From Undaria pinnatifida (Eukaryota; Sar; Phaeophyceae; Laminariales; Alariaceae): a DNA stretch of 64,000 nucleotides. The position numbers and the translations under genes were made by a program. The stretch spans positions 6,441,151-6,505,150 of the forward strand of contig JABAKD010000017.1 in the NCBI GenBank assembly GCA_012845835.1. Direction: 5' to 3'. Each line of letters opens with the position of its first letter. Position 1 is the first letter of the stretch. The notes beneath the pieces were generated by a model. That model ran no database searches, had not been told where the DNA came from, and saw only the letters and a program-made list of their open reading frames with translations. Below are positions 22,101 to 28,773 of the stretch, one piece after another.

Positions 22101-24097
22101 TGTTCCCTCCGTCACAGTTACCAGGATTTTTTTTTTGTCAACCTCTGTTGGGTTGGAAAAAAGTGAAAGAATAGTATTGGAACCAACAAACATAATGCAA
22201 CTAACCCAAGGCCAACCAGCCCGCGCGAAAGAAGTAAGTTAGAACATTTGAAATACAAACGGCACCACAGGAAAACGTGTGCCTTGACCGAGTTTTTTGC
22301 TGACTTTACTTGGGTTGGGTGGGCCTTGGATTGTGGCGTTCGACGGTTTCAATACTATTCTTAATATATGCTTCTACCCAACTCCTGCGTAACCAAACTT
22401 GGTTGCATCGCACATACCCTGCTTGTAACCGTGAAGCAGACGGAAAACACCCTCAGCTCGCAGCGCTCTTGCGCCGCAAAATGTCACGTTGTGTCTACCA
22501 AATTTCATACCAACTCTTTCCCACTTATTTATGATAAGGCTACTGCCCCCCCCCCCCCAACCCCCCCCACCCCACCCCGGTCAGATACCTATTGTGCCAG
22601 AGCTACTGCTTACCTTGATGCAGATGTAGCATATCCTCAACGCGTAGCACTCTTGTGCCGAAAAGTGTCGTTTTGCCCCTCACCCACGTCGTACCAACTA
22701 TTTCACACTTCTTTCACTGCACAAACTGCCCCCCCCCCTTGTCCAGATTCCTGAACATTGTGTCGGAGGTACTGCTATGCTAACCTTGATGCAGATCGAA
22801 AAAACCCTCAATACGCCAAAAATCGCTTTGTATCCCTGAGGCAGATGGAAAGCACCCTAAATACGCATCATGTCACTTTGTGACGTAACATCTCATGCGG
22901 CGTCTTGGTAACACTCTTCTTGCACCGCAATATGCCACCTTGTACCGAAAAAAAGTTGAGGCAACTCGTTGTTACCTGTGTCTGCCTTTCTTATTGCCAC
23001 CGCTTCCCCCCCCCGTCCGGATACCTGTAAGCTGTGTCGGAGCCACTGCTAACCTTGACGCGGATGTAAAAAATACCCTCGATTCGTAGGGCGCTCTTGT
23101 GCCGCGAAATGTCACTTTGCGCCGCACGAATGTCGTACCAACCCTTACACACTTGTTTGTATTGTGCCTACGGCCACCCCCCCCCCCCCCCCCCCCCCAA
23201 CGCCAGGTACCTTGAAATTGTGTCAGAGCTACTGCTGACCGTGCGGCAGATGGAAAATACTCTGAACAAGCGAAGGGTCACGGCGCGGAGGGGGTCGCGC
23301 GCGGGAGCCACCGACCAAGGCCCTTCGGACAAGGATAAGATCATGATGCAGGCAAGAAGGAAAATTCTTGAAAAATGTATTTTGCGGCCGGTGGTGGTGG
23401 AGGGAGAGCGTCCGTCCCCTCGTACCTGCCCGCCTGCCTGCCTGCGTGCCTGTCTGCTTGCCTGTCTGCCTGCTTGCCTGCTTGCCTGCTTGCTTGCTTG
23501 CCTGCTTGCCTACCTATCTGCCTGCATGCCTGCCTGTATGATGGTATGTATGTCGTTATGCCTGTCTGCAAGTGATAGTTGAAAATTCTTGGTAATTTCT
23601 TATTGGAAACTTCGCTGTCGGTGGGGGTGGGAGCGTCTCTGTCCTCCGTGCCTATCATAGCTTGGTGTATGTCTGCTTGTAACCGATTGTTGAAACTTGG
23701 CGTGAATTTCGTAATATCTAGGAAATTTCGCTGGCGGTGTCTGTGGAAAGGGCGTGTGTCTGCCGGCCTGCCTTACCGTCTGCCTGTCTGAAACCGATGA
23801 TTGAAAATTGTTGGAGTATTCGCTGTTGGTGCCGCCCTCCTTTCGACGAGAACGTTTGGGGAGTTGTTGTTGTTGTTGCTGTTGTTGAAATACTCCCGGA
23901 ACGCATGCGACCGCCCTCCCCCGCCCCTCCTGCTCTCCATGGCCACCGAACAGCTTCGACTGGACGTGCGCGAGTTCGGAAAGGAGGCCAGCCGCCTTGG
24001 TGTCGACGTCTCTTGCTTTGCCCCCTACGAACAGCTGCTGGAGGTGGTTGAAGACCGCGGCGGGGATGTTGCCCCGGGCAGCGCAACCTCGCGCTGA
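1191..24097 (+). CDS. COG2: Conserved oligomeric Golgi complex subunit 2 (15 exons, 5' end missing)
   Basis: COG2 is a subunit of the COG tethering complex on the cytosolic face of the Golgi, which captures vesicles in retrograde intra-Golgi traffic. Proposed exons: 1191-1286, 2069-2175, 2943-3065, 3519-3684, 5677-5913, 6265-6629, 7260-7380, 8333-8520, 10022-10230, 14528-14696, 16420-16559, 17649-17880, 20914-21116, 23207-23351, 23954-24097. They total about 880 codons, somewhat longer than animal COG2 (about 740). Every junction keeps phase except inside exon 8. Family landmarks occur in the right order: the FDP...VPLERLRDDL start, LINRDYADFILVSTKL, a C-terminal helical bundle with FKSRWNLPIYFQ, and ITATYRMTNKPAPQRPSPFV near the end. 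The stop is TGA at 24095-24097. The first coding exon is missing. Identity rests on recalled family patterns, not a search. Confidence 0.9.
1287..1815 (+). repeat. Decayed tandem array in COG2 intron 1
   Basis: A box like GGCGATGATAAATGGCGCGA recurs at about 1293, 1348, 1450, 1622 and 1711. A second box like TGCCCGCGTTCATATACCC recurs at about 1424, 1683 and 1775. Spacing is irregular (about 55 to 170 bases) and copies are diverged, as expected of an old tandem duplication. It begins directly after the exon donor. Confidence 0.7.
2485..2880 (+). repeat. Two-copy repeat in COG2 intron 2
   Basis: Two units share a T-rich start, a CAGTACGTCA-like box, TTTGAA, then GGCTACTGCC and a C/A-rich tail. 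They begin near 2485 and 2708, about 225 bases apart. The C-rich tail ends shortly before the exon 2943 acceptor and probably serves as its pyrimidine tract. Confidence 0.6.
3300..3400 (+). repeat. Copy of the COG2 exon 3 end and donor inside intron 3
   Basis: The stretch 3302-3385 repeats 3015-3085: a GAGGAG-rich run, then ATCTACCCAGCGATGCCTGAGG followed by GTGTGTACGATGC. The original reads CCAGCGATGCCTCAG|GTATGTGCGATGC across the true exon end at 3065. The copy therefore includes both coding sequence and a donor-like site, about 290 bases downstream. Confidence 0.8.
3823..4115 (+). mobile_element. tRNA-derived SINE copy 1
   Basis: The head has an A-box-like GGTGGCGTATCAG and a degraded B-box (GAGGTCGAGCCC) about 60 bases later, as in a tRNA. 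The body contains CTTGTGCACAAATTGAC, CACTCGATGAAAAATCGAC, GGGATTGCTGAACCCT and a G-run, then CACCTGTGACCACGGCTT. The same body appears at 40195-40483 and 59890-60200 (inverted) and 51775-51925 (partial). It lies in COG2 intron 4. Confidence 0.75.
4248..4525 (+). repeat. Interspersed repeat family G, copy 1
   Basis: Shared boxes are GGTGGAAGAATACCC-like, GCTGAAGCAACTCGCACATC and AAGACTCGCGGCTGAAACCG. The same series occurs inverted at about 41219-41545 and 44870-45125. It starts near a GTTACCAGGTATCACATTAA segment. Class unknown; no coding capacity seen. Confidence 0.65.
4738..4830 (+). repeat. Interspersed repeat family E, copy
   Basis: Contains CACCGGTGTATTGCGCAGC-type and AAATTTGTCGAACTCG boxes. 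Related pieces are at about 29335-29405 and 38700-38770 (both inverted), 43490-43550, 38415-38470 and 1008-1075. It is short and non-coding; class unknown. Confidence 0.6.
4945..5112. repeat. Family D, GGGTCGGGT-rich repeat, copy 1
   Basis: A run of CGGGTCGGGTCGG-like words interleaved with GGTTTTCAGA and GGTATTTCAAAAACTCG. It begins TTTTCACGGGTCATGA. Copies at 7975-8195 and 25060-25240 end with a matching GACCCGTGAAA, which suggests terminal inverted repeats. All copies are strongly diverged. Confidence 0.6.
6890..7259 (+). repeat. Tandem array carrying the COG2 exon 7 acceptor
   Basis: GGCAGGGCTAT-like boxes occur at about 6901, 6999 and 7124 and match the true acceptor and exon start (TTGACAG|GGCTATAATGCAG) at 7254-7270. 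Each is preceded by a TCTCT-rich pyrimidine tract and CTGCTTCTA-like text. Unit length is about 100 to 130 bases. The real exon is the last unit. Confidence 0.75.
7975..8195. repeat. Family D repeat, copy 2
   Basis: A GGGTCGGGTCGG-rich element with the internal GGAGGTTTTCAGA box, ending in GACCCGTGAAA. It lies in COG2 intron 7, about 140 bases before exon 8. It shares order and terminal motif with 4945-5112 and 25060-25240. Confidence 0.6.
8333..8520 (+). other. COG2: COG2 exon 8 with apparent frameshift in a poly-G tract
   Basis: Both neighbouring junctions are phase 0, so this exon should be a multiple of three, but it is 188 bases long. The first half reads in one frame up to Gly residues, while the conserved second half (GDDAAPLPVDLVCNGVWKP) reads in another. 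The switch falls in G8-A-G13-A-G4 at about 8432-8458. A homopolymer length error in the assembly, or a polymorphic tract, is the simplest explanation. If real, it would truncate the protein here. Confidence 0.8.
9010..10000 (+). repeat. Minisatellite of about 110-bp units in COG2 intron 8
   Basis: About nine units contain GTGGGACCCCGCACTA, a palindromic CCCGGGATAGTGGGGTACTC, TGTAGGACAGTACACGCGA and TTTGAACCGCACTAAA. Units start near 9020, 9138, 9247, 9361, 9471, 9560, 9680, 9756 and 9875, with some 20 to 30 bases shorter. The array stops just before the exon 9 acceptor at 10020-10021. No coding content is evident. Confidence 0.9.
10564..10827 (-). pseudogene. Chromodomain-like C-terminal fragment of retrotransposon pol
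   Basis: Contains EFVVKVTWEGPEEAESTWEP, matching the chromodomain core in which a W...G pair is followed by STWEP, then a helix (VFDGATAVLRKELKAL). In intact elements it follows the integrase and can guide insertion to modified histones. Here it is cut off from the integrase. The stop lies at about 10564. Confidence 0.75.
11278..11919 (-). pseudogene. Retroelement aspartic protease domain
   Basis: The frame contains IKVLMDSGSSITAMSKELV, with the DSG catalytic motif of retropepsins, and later VVIIGQKTLRE, resembling the second conserved protease block before reverse transcriptase. The frame then breaks near 11290. Polyprotein sequence continues in another frame (11291-10992) before the deletion that removed the polymerase. 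Confidence 0.8.
12082..13293 (-). pseudogene. Degenerate gag with CCHC zinc knuckle
   Basis: Two overlapping - strand reading frames (13293-12676 and 12660-12082) belong to one capsid-like polyprotein, joined across a stop and frame change near 12670. The second ends with a CX2CX4HX4C knuckle (CFVCDKQGHKQWDC, about 12180-12220), the nucleic-acid-binding signature of retroelement Gag. It is followed by a Gln-rich tail. The presumed start near 13293 is uncertain. Confidence 0.8.
14131..14396 (+). mobile_element. Family A MITE-like element
   Basis: It begins GACGCTTCCTACGATAGAGG and ends with the inverse CGTAGCATGTGT-type terminus. The interior has GGGGCTCCTTAACCCAAAAT, TCGTCGGAAATAGGCC, a CCTAGGNCATGGG palindrome and GAGCCTCAGAAAA. 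About 265 bases, with no coding capacity. The same layout recurs at least ten times in the window. Confidence 0.8.
14697..15540 (+). repeat. Tandem copies of the COG2 exon 10 end within intron 10
   Basis: The exon end and donor (CATGCAGTGCTGGGACGATGAG|GTGAAGTGTTTG, 14675-14707) recur in decayed form at about 14990-15020, 15140-15172, 15310-15342 and 15475-15512. Each copy is preceded by GAGAGGCGT-like coding text and followed by a CGGCGTCACCAACCA-like intron piece. Period is about 160 bases. At least four degenerate pseudo-exons lie downstream of the true one. Confidence 0.85.
15545..15740 (+). repeat. Decayed copies of the COG2 exon 11 start
   Basis: About 15552-15595 (TTCTTCCGAGGTTGGCTCGT...TTGTTGAGG) and 15680-15722 (GGCTGGCTCACGGCTTATTGAAG...CTTCCAGGGGG) resemble the beginning of exon 16420-16559 (TTTCTTCCGTGCCTGGCCCACCGC...TTTTTGAGG...CCTCCAGGGG). 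A weaker copy may lie near 16205-16235. They lie upstream, as an array ending at the true exon would. Confidence 0.65.
15960..16160 (-). mobile_element. Family A / family F fragments
   Basis: CGACGATTTTG...GGTTAAGGAGCCCCGTCA occurs twice and the right end is CATCTATCGTAGCACGCGTC, the family A terminus. Between them is the TACAACTGGAAACCCG...CTTGGAATTGG box (family F here), also found at about 6655, 17030, 17490, 27540, 29530, 49150 and 49745. Probably a composite of nested copies. Confidence 0.6.
16690..16880 (+). repeat. Short tandem repeat of about 60 bases, TACCGG-rich
   Basis: GTACCGGTATTGATGTCGTACCGAACTTACCGAAGTGTCC-like units recur about three times, spaced about 50 to 60 bases, ending in CGGTAAATACCGGCGGTAT. 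No function seen. Confidence 0.75.
17933..18340 (+). mobile_element. Family C element interrupted by a family A element
   Basis: Family C text (CCGGCAGATGGGGAAAGTAA, TTCAGCTCACCACGCTTCC, TATTTCCATACG) runs to about 17997. A complete family A copy follows to 18249 (GACGCGTGCTGCGATAGAGG ... CTCTATTGTAGCACGAGTC), then family C resumes (GTGTCGATTTAACTCAAGTG ... CAGCTCTAGCTGGCGTATCC). Family A therefore transposed after this C copy inserted. Confidence 0.75.
18360..18690 (+). repeat. TTACCG hexamer satellite
   Basis: Hexamers of the TTACCG/TTGCCG/TTACAG type run almost without break, for example CTCCACCGTTACCGTTGC. Related arrays lie at 19895-20185 and 20615-20875 in the same intron, each next to a family B or C copy. 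Low complexity; not protein coding. Confidence 0.9.
18900..19186 (+). mobile_element. Family B TIR element
   Basis: It starts GAGTCATCCCG and ends GGGATGACTC, an inverted terminus. Inside are GCAGCAGAAGTTTCTGAGCT, CACCCGAAACATGACTTCG and CCGATAGTTCCACACT. About 287 bases, non-coding. Matching copies lie at 21800-22052, 31338-31590 and 63510-63765. Confidence 0.8.
19441..19692 (+). mobile_element. Family A element, complete
   Basis: It starts GACGTATGCTACGATAGAGG and ends CTCTATCGTAGCGCGCGTC, forming about 20-base terminal inverted repeats. The interior has the GGGGCTCCTTAACGCAAAAT and CTAGGCCATGGGATG boxes. An inverted partial copy follows directly (about 19700-19892), ending CTCTATCGCAGCTTGCGTC. 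Confidence 0.85.
19895..20185 (+). repeat. TTACCG hexamer satellite, second array
   Basis: The same TTACCG/TTGCCG hexamers as 18360-18690, with CTTCACCTTTATCGTTACC variants. It ends at a T-run just before the family C copy at 20199. Confidence 0.85.
20199..20445 (+). mobile_element. Family C element, full copy
   Basis: It starts CTCCGGCGGATGGGGAAAAA, then AAAGCTTTAGCTCACCACAC, CGATTTAACTCAGTTGC, ACGCTAGCTGGCGCACCC, CCCTATCAGTGGTCTTCG, and ends near GACCCGGCCTGTCCCCTGAG. It is nearly identical, inverted, to 38877-39120. Such high identity in an old repeat background suggests recent movement or gene conversion. Confidence 0.85.
20615..20875 (+). repeat. TTACCG/TTACAG hexamer satellite, third array
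   Basis: Runs of TTACCG, TTACAG and TTGCGA-type hexamers fill the last part of COG2 intron 12, ending about 40 bases before the exon 13 acceptor (TTGTTTCAG). Confidence 0.85.
21705..23206 (+). repeat. Tandem array carrying the COG2 exon 14 start
   Basis: The true acceptor and exon start (poly-C, GCCAG|GTACCTTGAAATTGTGTCAGAGCTACTGCTGACC) at about 23176-23245 recur in decayed form at about 21705-21760, 22400-22470, 22575-22650, 22735-22870 and 23005-23090. Each has a poly-C tract, GAGCTACTGCT-like text, CAGATGGAAAA-like text and CTCTTGTGCCG-like text. Family B at 21800-22052 splits the first unit from the rest. The functional exon is the last unit. Confidence 0.88.
21800..22052 (+). mobile_element. 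Family B TIR element
   Basis: Starts GAGTCATCCCACGCTAGCAG and ends CCGTGGGATGACTC, a 13-base inverted match. The interior is as in the other B copies (CACCCGAAACATGACTCCG, CGGTAGTTCCACCCTTGAGG). It is inserted inside the exon 14 array. Confidence 0.85.
23352..23953 (+). repeat. COG2 intron 14: tandem units and TGCC satellite
   Basis: Units starting TTGAAAATTCTTGG-like at about 23360, 23578, 23690 and 23802 are followed by CGCTGTCGGTGGGGGT-like and GAGCGTCTCTGTC-like boxes. The first unit holds a (TGCC/TGCT)n tract at 23428-23560. The intron starts GCAAG and ends ACAG, so it appears to be a GC-AG intron. Confidence 0.7.
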
Positions 24098-25059
24098 TTT
24101 CCTGGCACGACTTATCAACCAGGAATGACAGTTAGCCCAGGAAGAATTCGCCCACTTTTTTTGGAACAAGCTGCTTGAAAGTTAGCATGAAAAAAAAAGC
24201 AAGATCCTACCGATACCTACATGATTCAGCTTGTGGATTTACCTGCCTGTAATTACCTATAAACCGGGGGTGCGCTTGCAACAGCGATTTGTATTTTTCA
24301 GCTGTACGAAACTTCAGGAGTGTTTCGAATTTATGTGTCTGGCACGATTGTCGCCCAGTGATGGAAGTTAACCCCGTTGTGACCTCATCCACGTTTCGGC
24401 GGCGCACAGTACGTGGAAACACAGTAGTGTAGAATATTTATTTTACATTTCTATGTGGATAGCTGGTCCTATCCCCTAGATCGTACACCTCACCATCACT
24501 ATACAAGTAATCCTTCAAGACCATCCTGTATCCACGGCGGTGGCACTGTCGTTGCTGACCCCCGAGATTGTGACGACGCCAAATCCGGTGGCTCCTGCTA
24601 CGATAGAGGTATTAACAGCACGTTTTGGCGAAACATATTTGTGAATTTCGGGACTCCTTAACCCGATATCGCAGGAACGTCGTTGTTTTGTTGCGTGTTT
24701 TTTTCGTTTTATGCCTAGGACATGACGTTATTCATCGGGGAGCACCCCCCCCCCATCCCTTCCCCCCCAAAAAAAATAAATACCTGGTATATATAGCTAC
24801 TCAAGTGAAGAGCATCAGAAATTATAGTGACGATCCTCAACCGCATCGTGCTTCTGACCTGAACAAAGAGGTATGCCTGTTGCAGGTCTACTGTCCCACA
24901 TCTAGCAGGTGAACGGCGGCGGACCAGAGTAGTCTACCGGTACTTGTGTTTTTCTTTTTTGTATTTTGGAGTCACCCATCGGTAACTATACGACTAAGTA
25001 CCAGGAGTGCGCTTGAGCTATCGACTTTAATGTTTTCAACACTCCTGGGGCTTCCGTGC

Positions 25060-25240
25060 GCCCGGAACCGACGCGCGGATCCGGTCAGGTTGTTTTCCTA
25101 ATCTCGCGGGTTTAGTGGGGTCGAGGTAGGACGTTCGAACTCTCACGGGTCACGGCGAAATGTTTTCAAAGATTACGGATCGGGCCGGGTATCCCCTACC
25201 CGACCCGACCCTCAAGAAGTTACCAGATCCGTGAAAAGCC
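25060..25240. repeat. Family D repeat, copy 3
   Basis: Carries CGGATCCGGTCAGGTTG, TCTCGCGGGTTTAGTGGGGTC, GGTTTTCAAAG-like and CCTACCCGACCCGACCC, ending near CCGTGAAAAGC. Same order as the copies at 4945 and 7975. It lies directly before the copied COG2 exon. Confidence 0.55.
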
Positions 25241-25304
25241 GTGCAATCTTCAGGGATGCCTCTCATACAGATGTCCGGCACCGCGTTATCACCAGCCAGG
25301 GATG

Positions 25305-25432
25305 ACCGTCTTGCCGTGGACGTCTCTACTTTGGGCACCCCGTACGAGCAGGTGCTGCAGGTGGTTGAATACCACGCCGGGGACGCTGCCTCCGTCGGCG
25401 CGTCCTCGCGCTCATTTCTTAGGTTGGTTTAG
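25305..25432 (+). pseudogene. Diverged second copy of the COG2 terminal exon
   Basis: The frame reads LAVDVSTLGTPYEQVLQVVE and continues to ASSRSFLRLV, against the true last exon LGVDVSCFAPYEQLLEVVED...ATSR. DNA identity continues past the true stop (TCGCGCTGATTTCC against TCGCGCTCATTTCTT), so the duplication includes exon and 3' flank. The copy lacks the stop at the matching place and runs on a few codons. It could be an alternative terminal exon, but simple decay is likelier. Confidence 0.8.
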
Positions 25433-25867
25433 CCGCTTATACAAGATGCCTCTTCGCCAACCAGATTGCGAGTATCAACAGCCACCTACCGAAGGAAGAT
25501 TCACTATCCGCCTTCAGAGAAAACTGTTGTTTTTGGCAAACTAAACTCCTTATTTTTTGTGCCAGAACGCCTCCGTATAGTCTAAATGCCCATGTTTTTT
25601 TCTGAAGGTTGGACTTTGGGGCGGTGGGGGGGGGGTGGACTTGGATAAAAATGACCACTACTGCAAGTAGCTTCACGTTGACGGCCGATGTGTGCCTTTT
25701 TCGTAAAAATAAAAACAGGTTAACCACTCGCACTATTAATAGTGGCCCCAATCCGGTGAACACACAGCCCGCAAAAAGTATATATTCCCATGTTTTCGGG
25801 CCGGAGTACACGCAGTATTCCTGCCAATGCCCACCCATATTCCTGTAGTCAGATTACCAACGATATT

Positions 25868-26095
25868 CACGATAGAGAGCTCTTTACCTCACCCCCTATA
25901 AAACACATTTGGATAAAACTAAAAAGTCTCCCCGATGAATAAACCCTTCCCATGGCCTAGGTATGAAACGAAACACTAAGTTGGAAAATAAAACAAAAAT
26001 GAAAAACTCGGATTGCTTTTGGAGCCCCGCCGTTTAGAAAATGTTTCAAAACCAAAATTGGCGACCTTTATCGAAACGCGCATCAGACGCGGGTA
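25868..26095 (-). mobile_element. Family A element, inverted and diverged
   Basis: It begins CACGATAGAGAGCTCTTTACCTC and carries CCCATGGCCTAGGTATG and GGAGCCCCGCCGTTTAGAAA in reverse family order. The right end is CTTTATCGAAACGCGCATC. It lies 130 bases before a direct copy, so the two form an inverted pair. Confidence 0.7.
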
Positions 26096-26222
26096 CAAGC
26101 CGCCGAAACAAGAAGTCCTAGAAGGTTTAAAGCGGTTCCCCGAATGACCCGGGCCGTGGTGGGGGGTGCACCCCCAATTTCACGGCCTGGTGCAGGCAAC
26201 TGCCGTGAACGACTATGTAGGT

Positions 26223-26479
26223 GCGCATGCTACGATAGAGGTAGCACTTTTCGTGTGTAATGGTTTCTAAGTGAAGGGGCTCTTTTAACCCAAAATCGTC
26301 GGAAATACGCCATTTCTCGCATGCATGAGTTTCGTTGTACGCCTAGGCCATGGAATTGTTTATCCGGTGACAGCTTTTTGTTTTCTCCAGATCGTGTTTT
26401 TTTTCACAGGTCTTGAGCTCCCAAAAAAATGGAGGAACCTCAGAAGAACAAGTGCTGCACCTCTACCGTGGCACGCGTC
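26223..26479 (+). mobile_element. Family A element, complete
   Basis: TIRs GCGCATGCTACGATAGAGG and CTCTACCGTGGCACGCGTC. Interior AACCCAAAATCGTCGGAAAT, GCCTAGGCCATGGAATTG and TTGAGCTCCC. About 257 bases, non-coding. Confidence 0.85.
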
Positions 26480-28522
26480 CTAACTCAAATATGAACACGC
26501 AATTAATGCTTCTAAGGCGGTTCGAAATTATCGCCAAATGTTTACGCGAAAACCTAGACGTTGTTTCGAATATGACACTGCTGTCGCGAGATCAGGCATA
26601 ACGTAACAGTCGGCTTATTCGTCGTTATCGACTATTAATCACACGATTGCTTGTTTTCATATTTGACCGGGCCAGTTGCACCTCGCTCTCTACATCAGCA
26701 GCACCGCCCTGGTCTGACGCTTTCAGCGTCGCCATACACTCTAGTATGGAGGCGTTTCGATACAGACACTATCACAAGTTCGTAGAGTTAAAACACGCCT
26801 GTCGACGTGTGTGTGTGCAAACATCGTCAGCGAAAACCATTGTTTGATTACATCCCCTTAGCGCGTGCATTAGAGGTTTTCTCTGATTCGTGCATCGCTT
26901 CCCTCAAAGGTGGACATCATGCATTAATTATAGAGTTCCCTGGGGTTGCCCCAGCCTCGATCTAAAAACCTCCACCGCCCCCCCCCTTGGGCAGTGGCAG
27001 CTGGCACGAGCGCGTTTTTATTGATCGGGACGCTTTGCTATCACCGTTCAGCGTGGTTTCAGAATGATTTGCCCCAATGATGACAGCTAGGCGCCAGCCT
27101 TTAGGGCACGCCTCAAAATTTACCTTAACGCCCTCTTGCCCAAAGTGGTGCCTTAAAGGCTAGGGTCTAGAGTAGTGACAACATAGATGCCGACGTGCCA
27201 TGGTATAACCTACAGTGTGGAAAGTGCTGGCACGGTTTGGGGTGCCAGCAAAGATTTTTGCAGTTATCCGCCAGTTCCTTCCTACGTTCACTTTCTGCTG
27301 CGTCTTTGCTCGCGGTATAGACTAAACGATAGTGATCGGTCTGTTCCGTCGGAAATAGTAGCCGTCGGACGTGCGGGATGCATGCGTATATATATGTGCC
27401 TTTAGGGGTGTGTATGGATTTTCGCTCGTGTATCAGCTGACAGCGCACCATATATCTACAACCAGTGGAGGGATCCACCCTGTCGTACCGTCCTGTTTCG
27501 CCCTGTTCAATATTCCATCGTGTCCGCCTCTTTTTAACCCTTTTGCCACTCGAAAAAAACTTCATATATAAACTAATTCCAAGTGTTTTGTAACCCAAAA
27601 CGGGTTTCCAGTTGTAAAGGGGCCCCTTAAAACGATGGCGTCCGTTTTAAGGGACCTTAAGTCAACAAAAATATATAGTGTGCTACCATATCACTGTTGA
27701 TATTGCCATTTTGTTGACCATTTTCGAATTTAAAGTGAGACTTATTAAAATGAGACTTGGTCAGGCGATCAGATATTGTGTTTTTTTGTGCTGTTTTCTT
27801 TGTTTATCCCATACATTATCCACGCGCTTTTTTTTCTCTTTTTCCCTCCCTGGGCATAACTCAGATCCAGGGTCAAAAAGCAGGCTCTTCTCTCCCCTCC
27901 CCACTATGGTACGTGCCTTCGTTTTATCGCGAGAAGACATCAGCCCTTTCTTCCCTCGTCGACTCGCACCGAATTGCGCTTACTACCCACGCTGCTAAAT
28001 CCTCTCAGCAGAACATGATTATTTTTAGTTTTATTTTTTCATGCACAGACTACTACTCAGTCAGGAAGTCTGACCCACGTGAAAATTCGAAGTCCAAAAA
28101 CAACTCTAGTAGCATTCAAGGGTAACAGCAATTAATAGACCACCGGGGGTTACCCCAGATGCGCTTGTTTGATTAGTAACTTTTTACTTGACAATTAACA
28201 GCCACCCGTATTAATTGGACTGCATCAATACACTGGGCGCGTCAATCTTGAATACAGAGGGACTTTAGGCTTCGAGCAAAGCATGTCAACTTTTTGGACT
28301 TTTTTTACTGATATTGCTCGGCGAGCGGAACCGCGAGACGTCCCAGATGGCGGCGGGTGACACGCGCGCGTAGGCACCGCAGCGAGCGCGTGGCCGTCTG
28401 GGCGTTGAGGCGGAAGTTATCAGCCGGGGTCACAAAACCGCGGTCAAGAAAACATAGCCGTTTGAGGAATAGCTAAAACCAAAGACTAAACCCTAAAGGC
28501 ACAATTAACTCAATTCAATTCA

Positions 28523-28773
28523 GACGCGTGCTGCGAGAGAGGTAGCAGTTTTCGTCTGAAATATTTTCTGAATGACGGAGCTCCTTAACTCAAAATCTTC
28601 GGAAATACGACATTATTTTTTTGCGTCATTCTCGTCCTATACTTTGGACCGTGGGATGTTTCGTCCGGTCTGCAGTGTTGTTTTTCTACAAATCGGTTTT
28701 TGGGAGAGGTCTTAAGCTCCCAAATTGACGAACCTCAGAAAAAAAAGGGTGCACCTCTATCGTAGCCCGAGTC
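28523..28773 (+). mobile_element. Family A element, complete
   Basis: TIRs GACGCGTGCTGCGAGAGAGG and CTCTATCGTAGCCCGAGTC. Interior boxes are GAGCTCCTTAACTCAAAATC, ACCGTGGGATG and TCTTAAGCTCCCAAATTG. 251 bases. It is flanked by CAATTCAATTCA on the left and TTCGATTCAATTC on the right. Confidence 0.85.

Larger units (their letters stand above)
14528..24097 (+). other. COG2: COG2 C-terminal exons 10 to 15
   Basis: Exon 14528-14696 gives SREISTRLEAALS...FRETWRCLMQCWDDE. Exon 16420-16559 gives VFLPCLAHRFLRLSLQGIGR and ends at donor GACAT|GTAAGC. Exon 17649-17880 contains LAPLVQRLWQEATSQVAGQC. Exon 20914-21116 gives GITATYRMTNKPAPQRPSPF, the strongest C-terminal signature. Exon 23207-23351 gives RYLEIVSELLLTVRQMENTL and ends CAG|GCAAG, a GC donor. 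Exon 23954-24097 gives LRLDVREFGKEASRLGVDVS and the stop. Phases are continuous throughout. Confidence 0.88.

Noticed and set aside
23097-23582. Read-through of COG2 exon 14 into a Cys/Leu-rich tail as the protein end
   Set aside because: The tail is a TGCC satellite. A GC donor after CAG at 23351 joins in phase to LRLDVREFG, which matches the expected COG2 C terminus.
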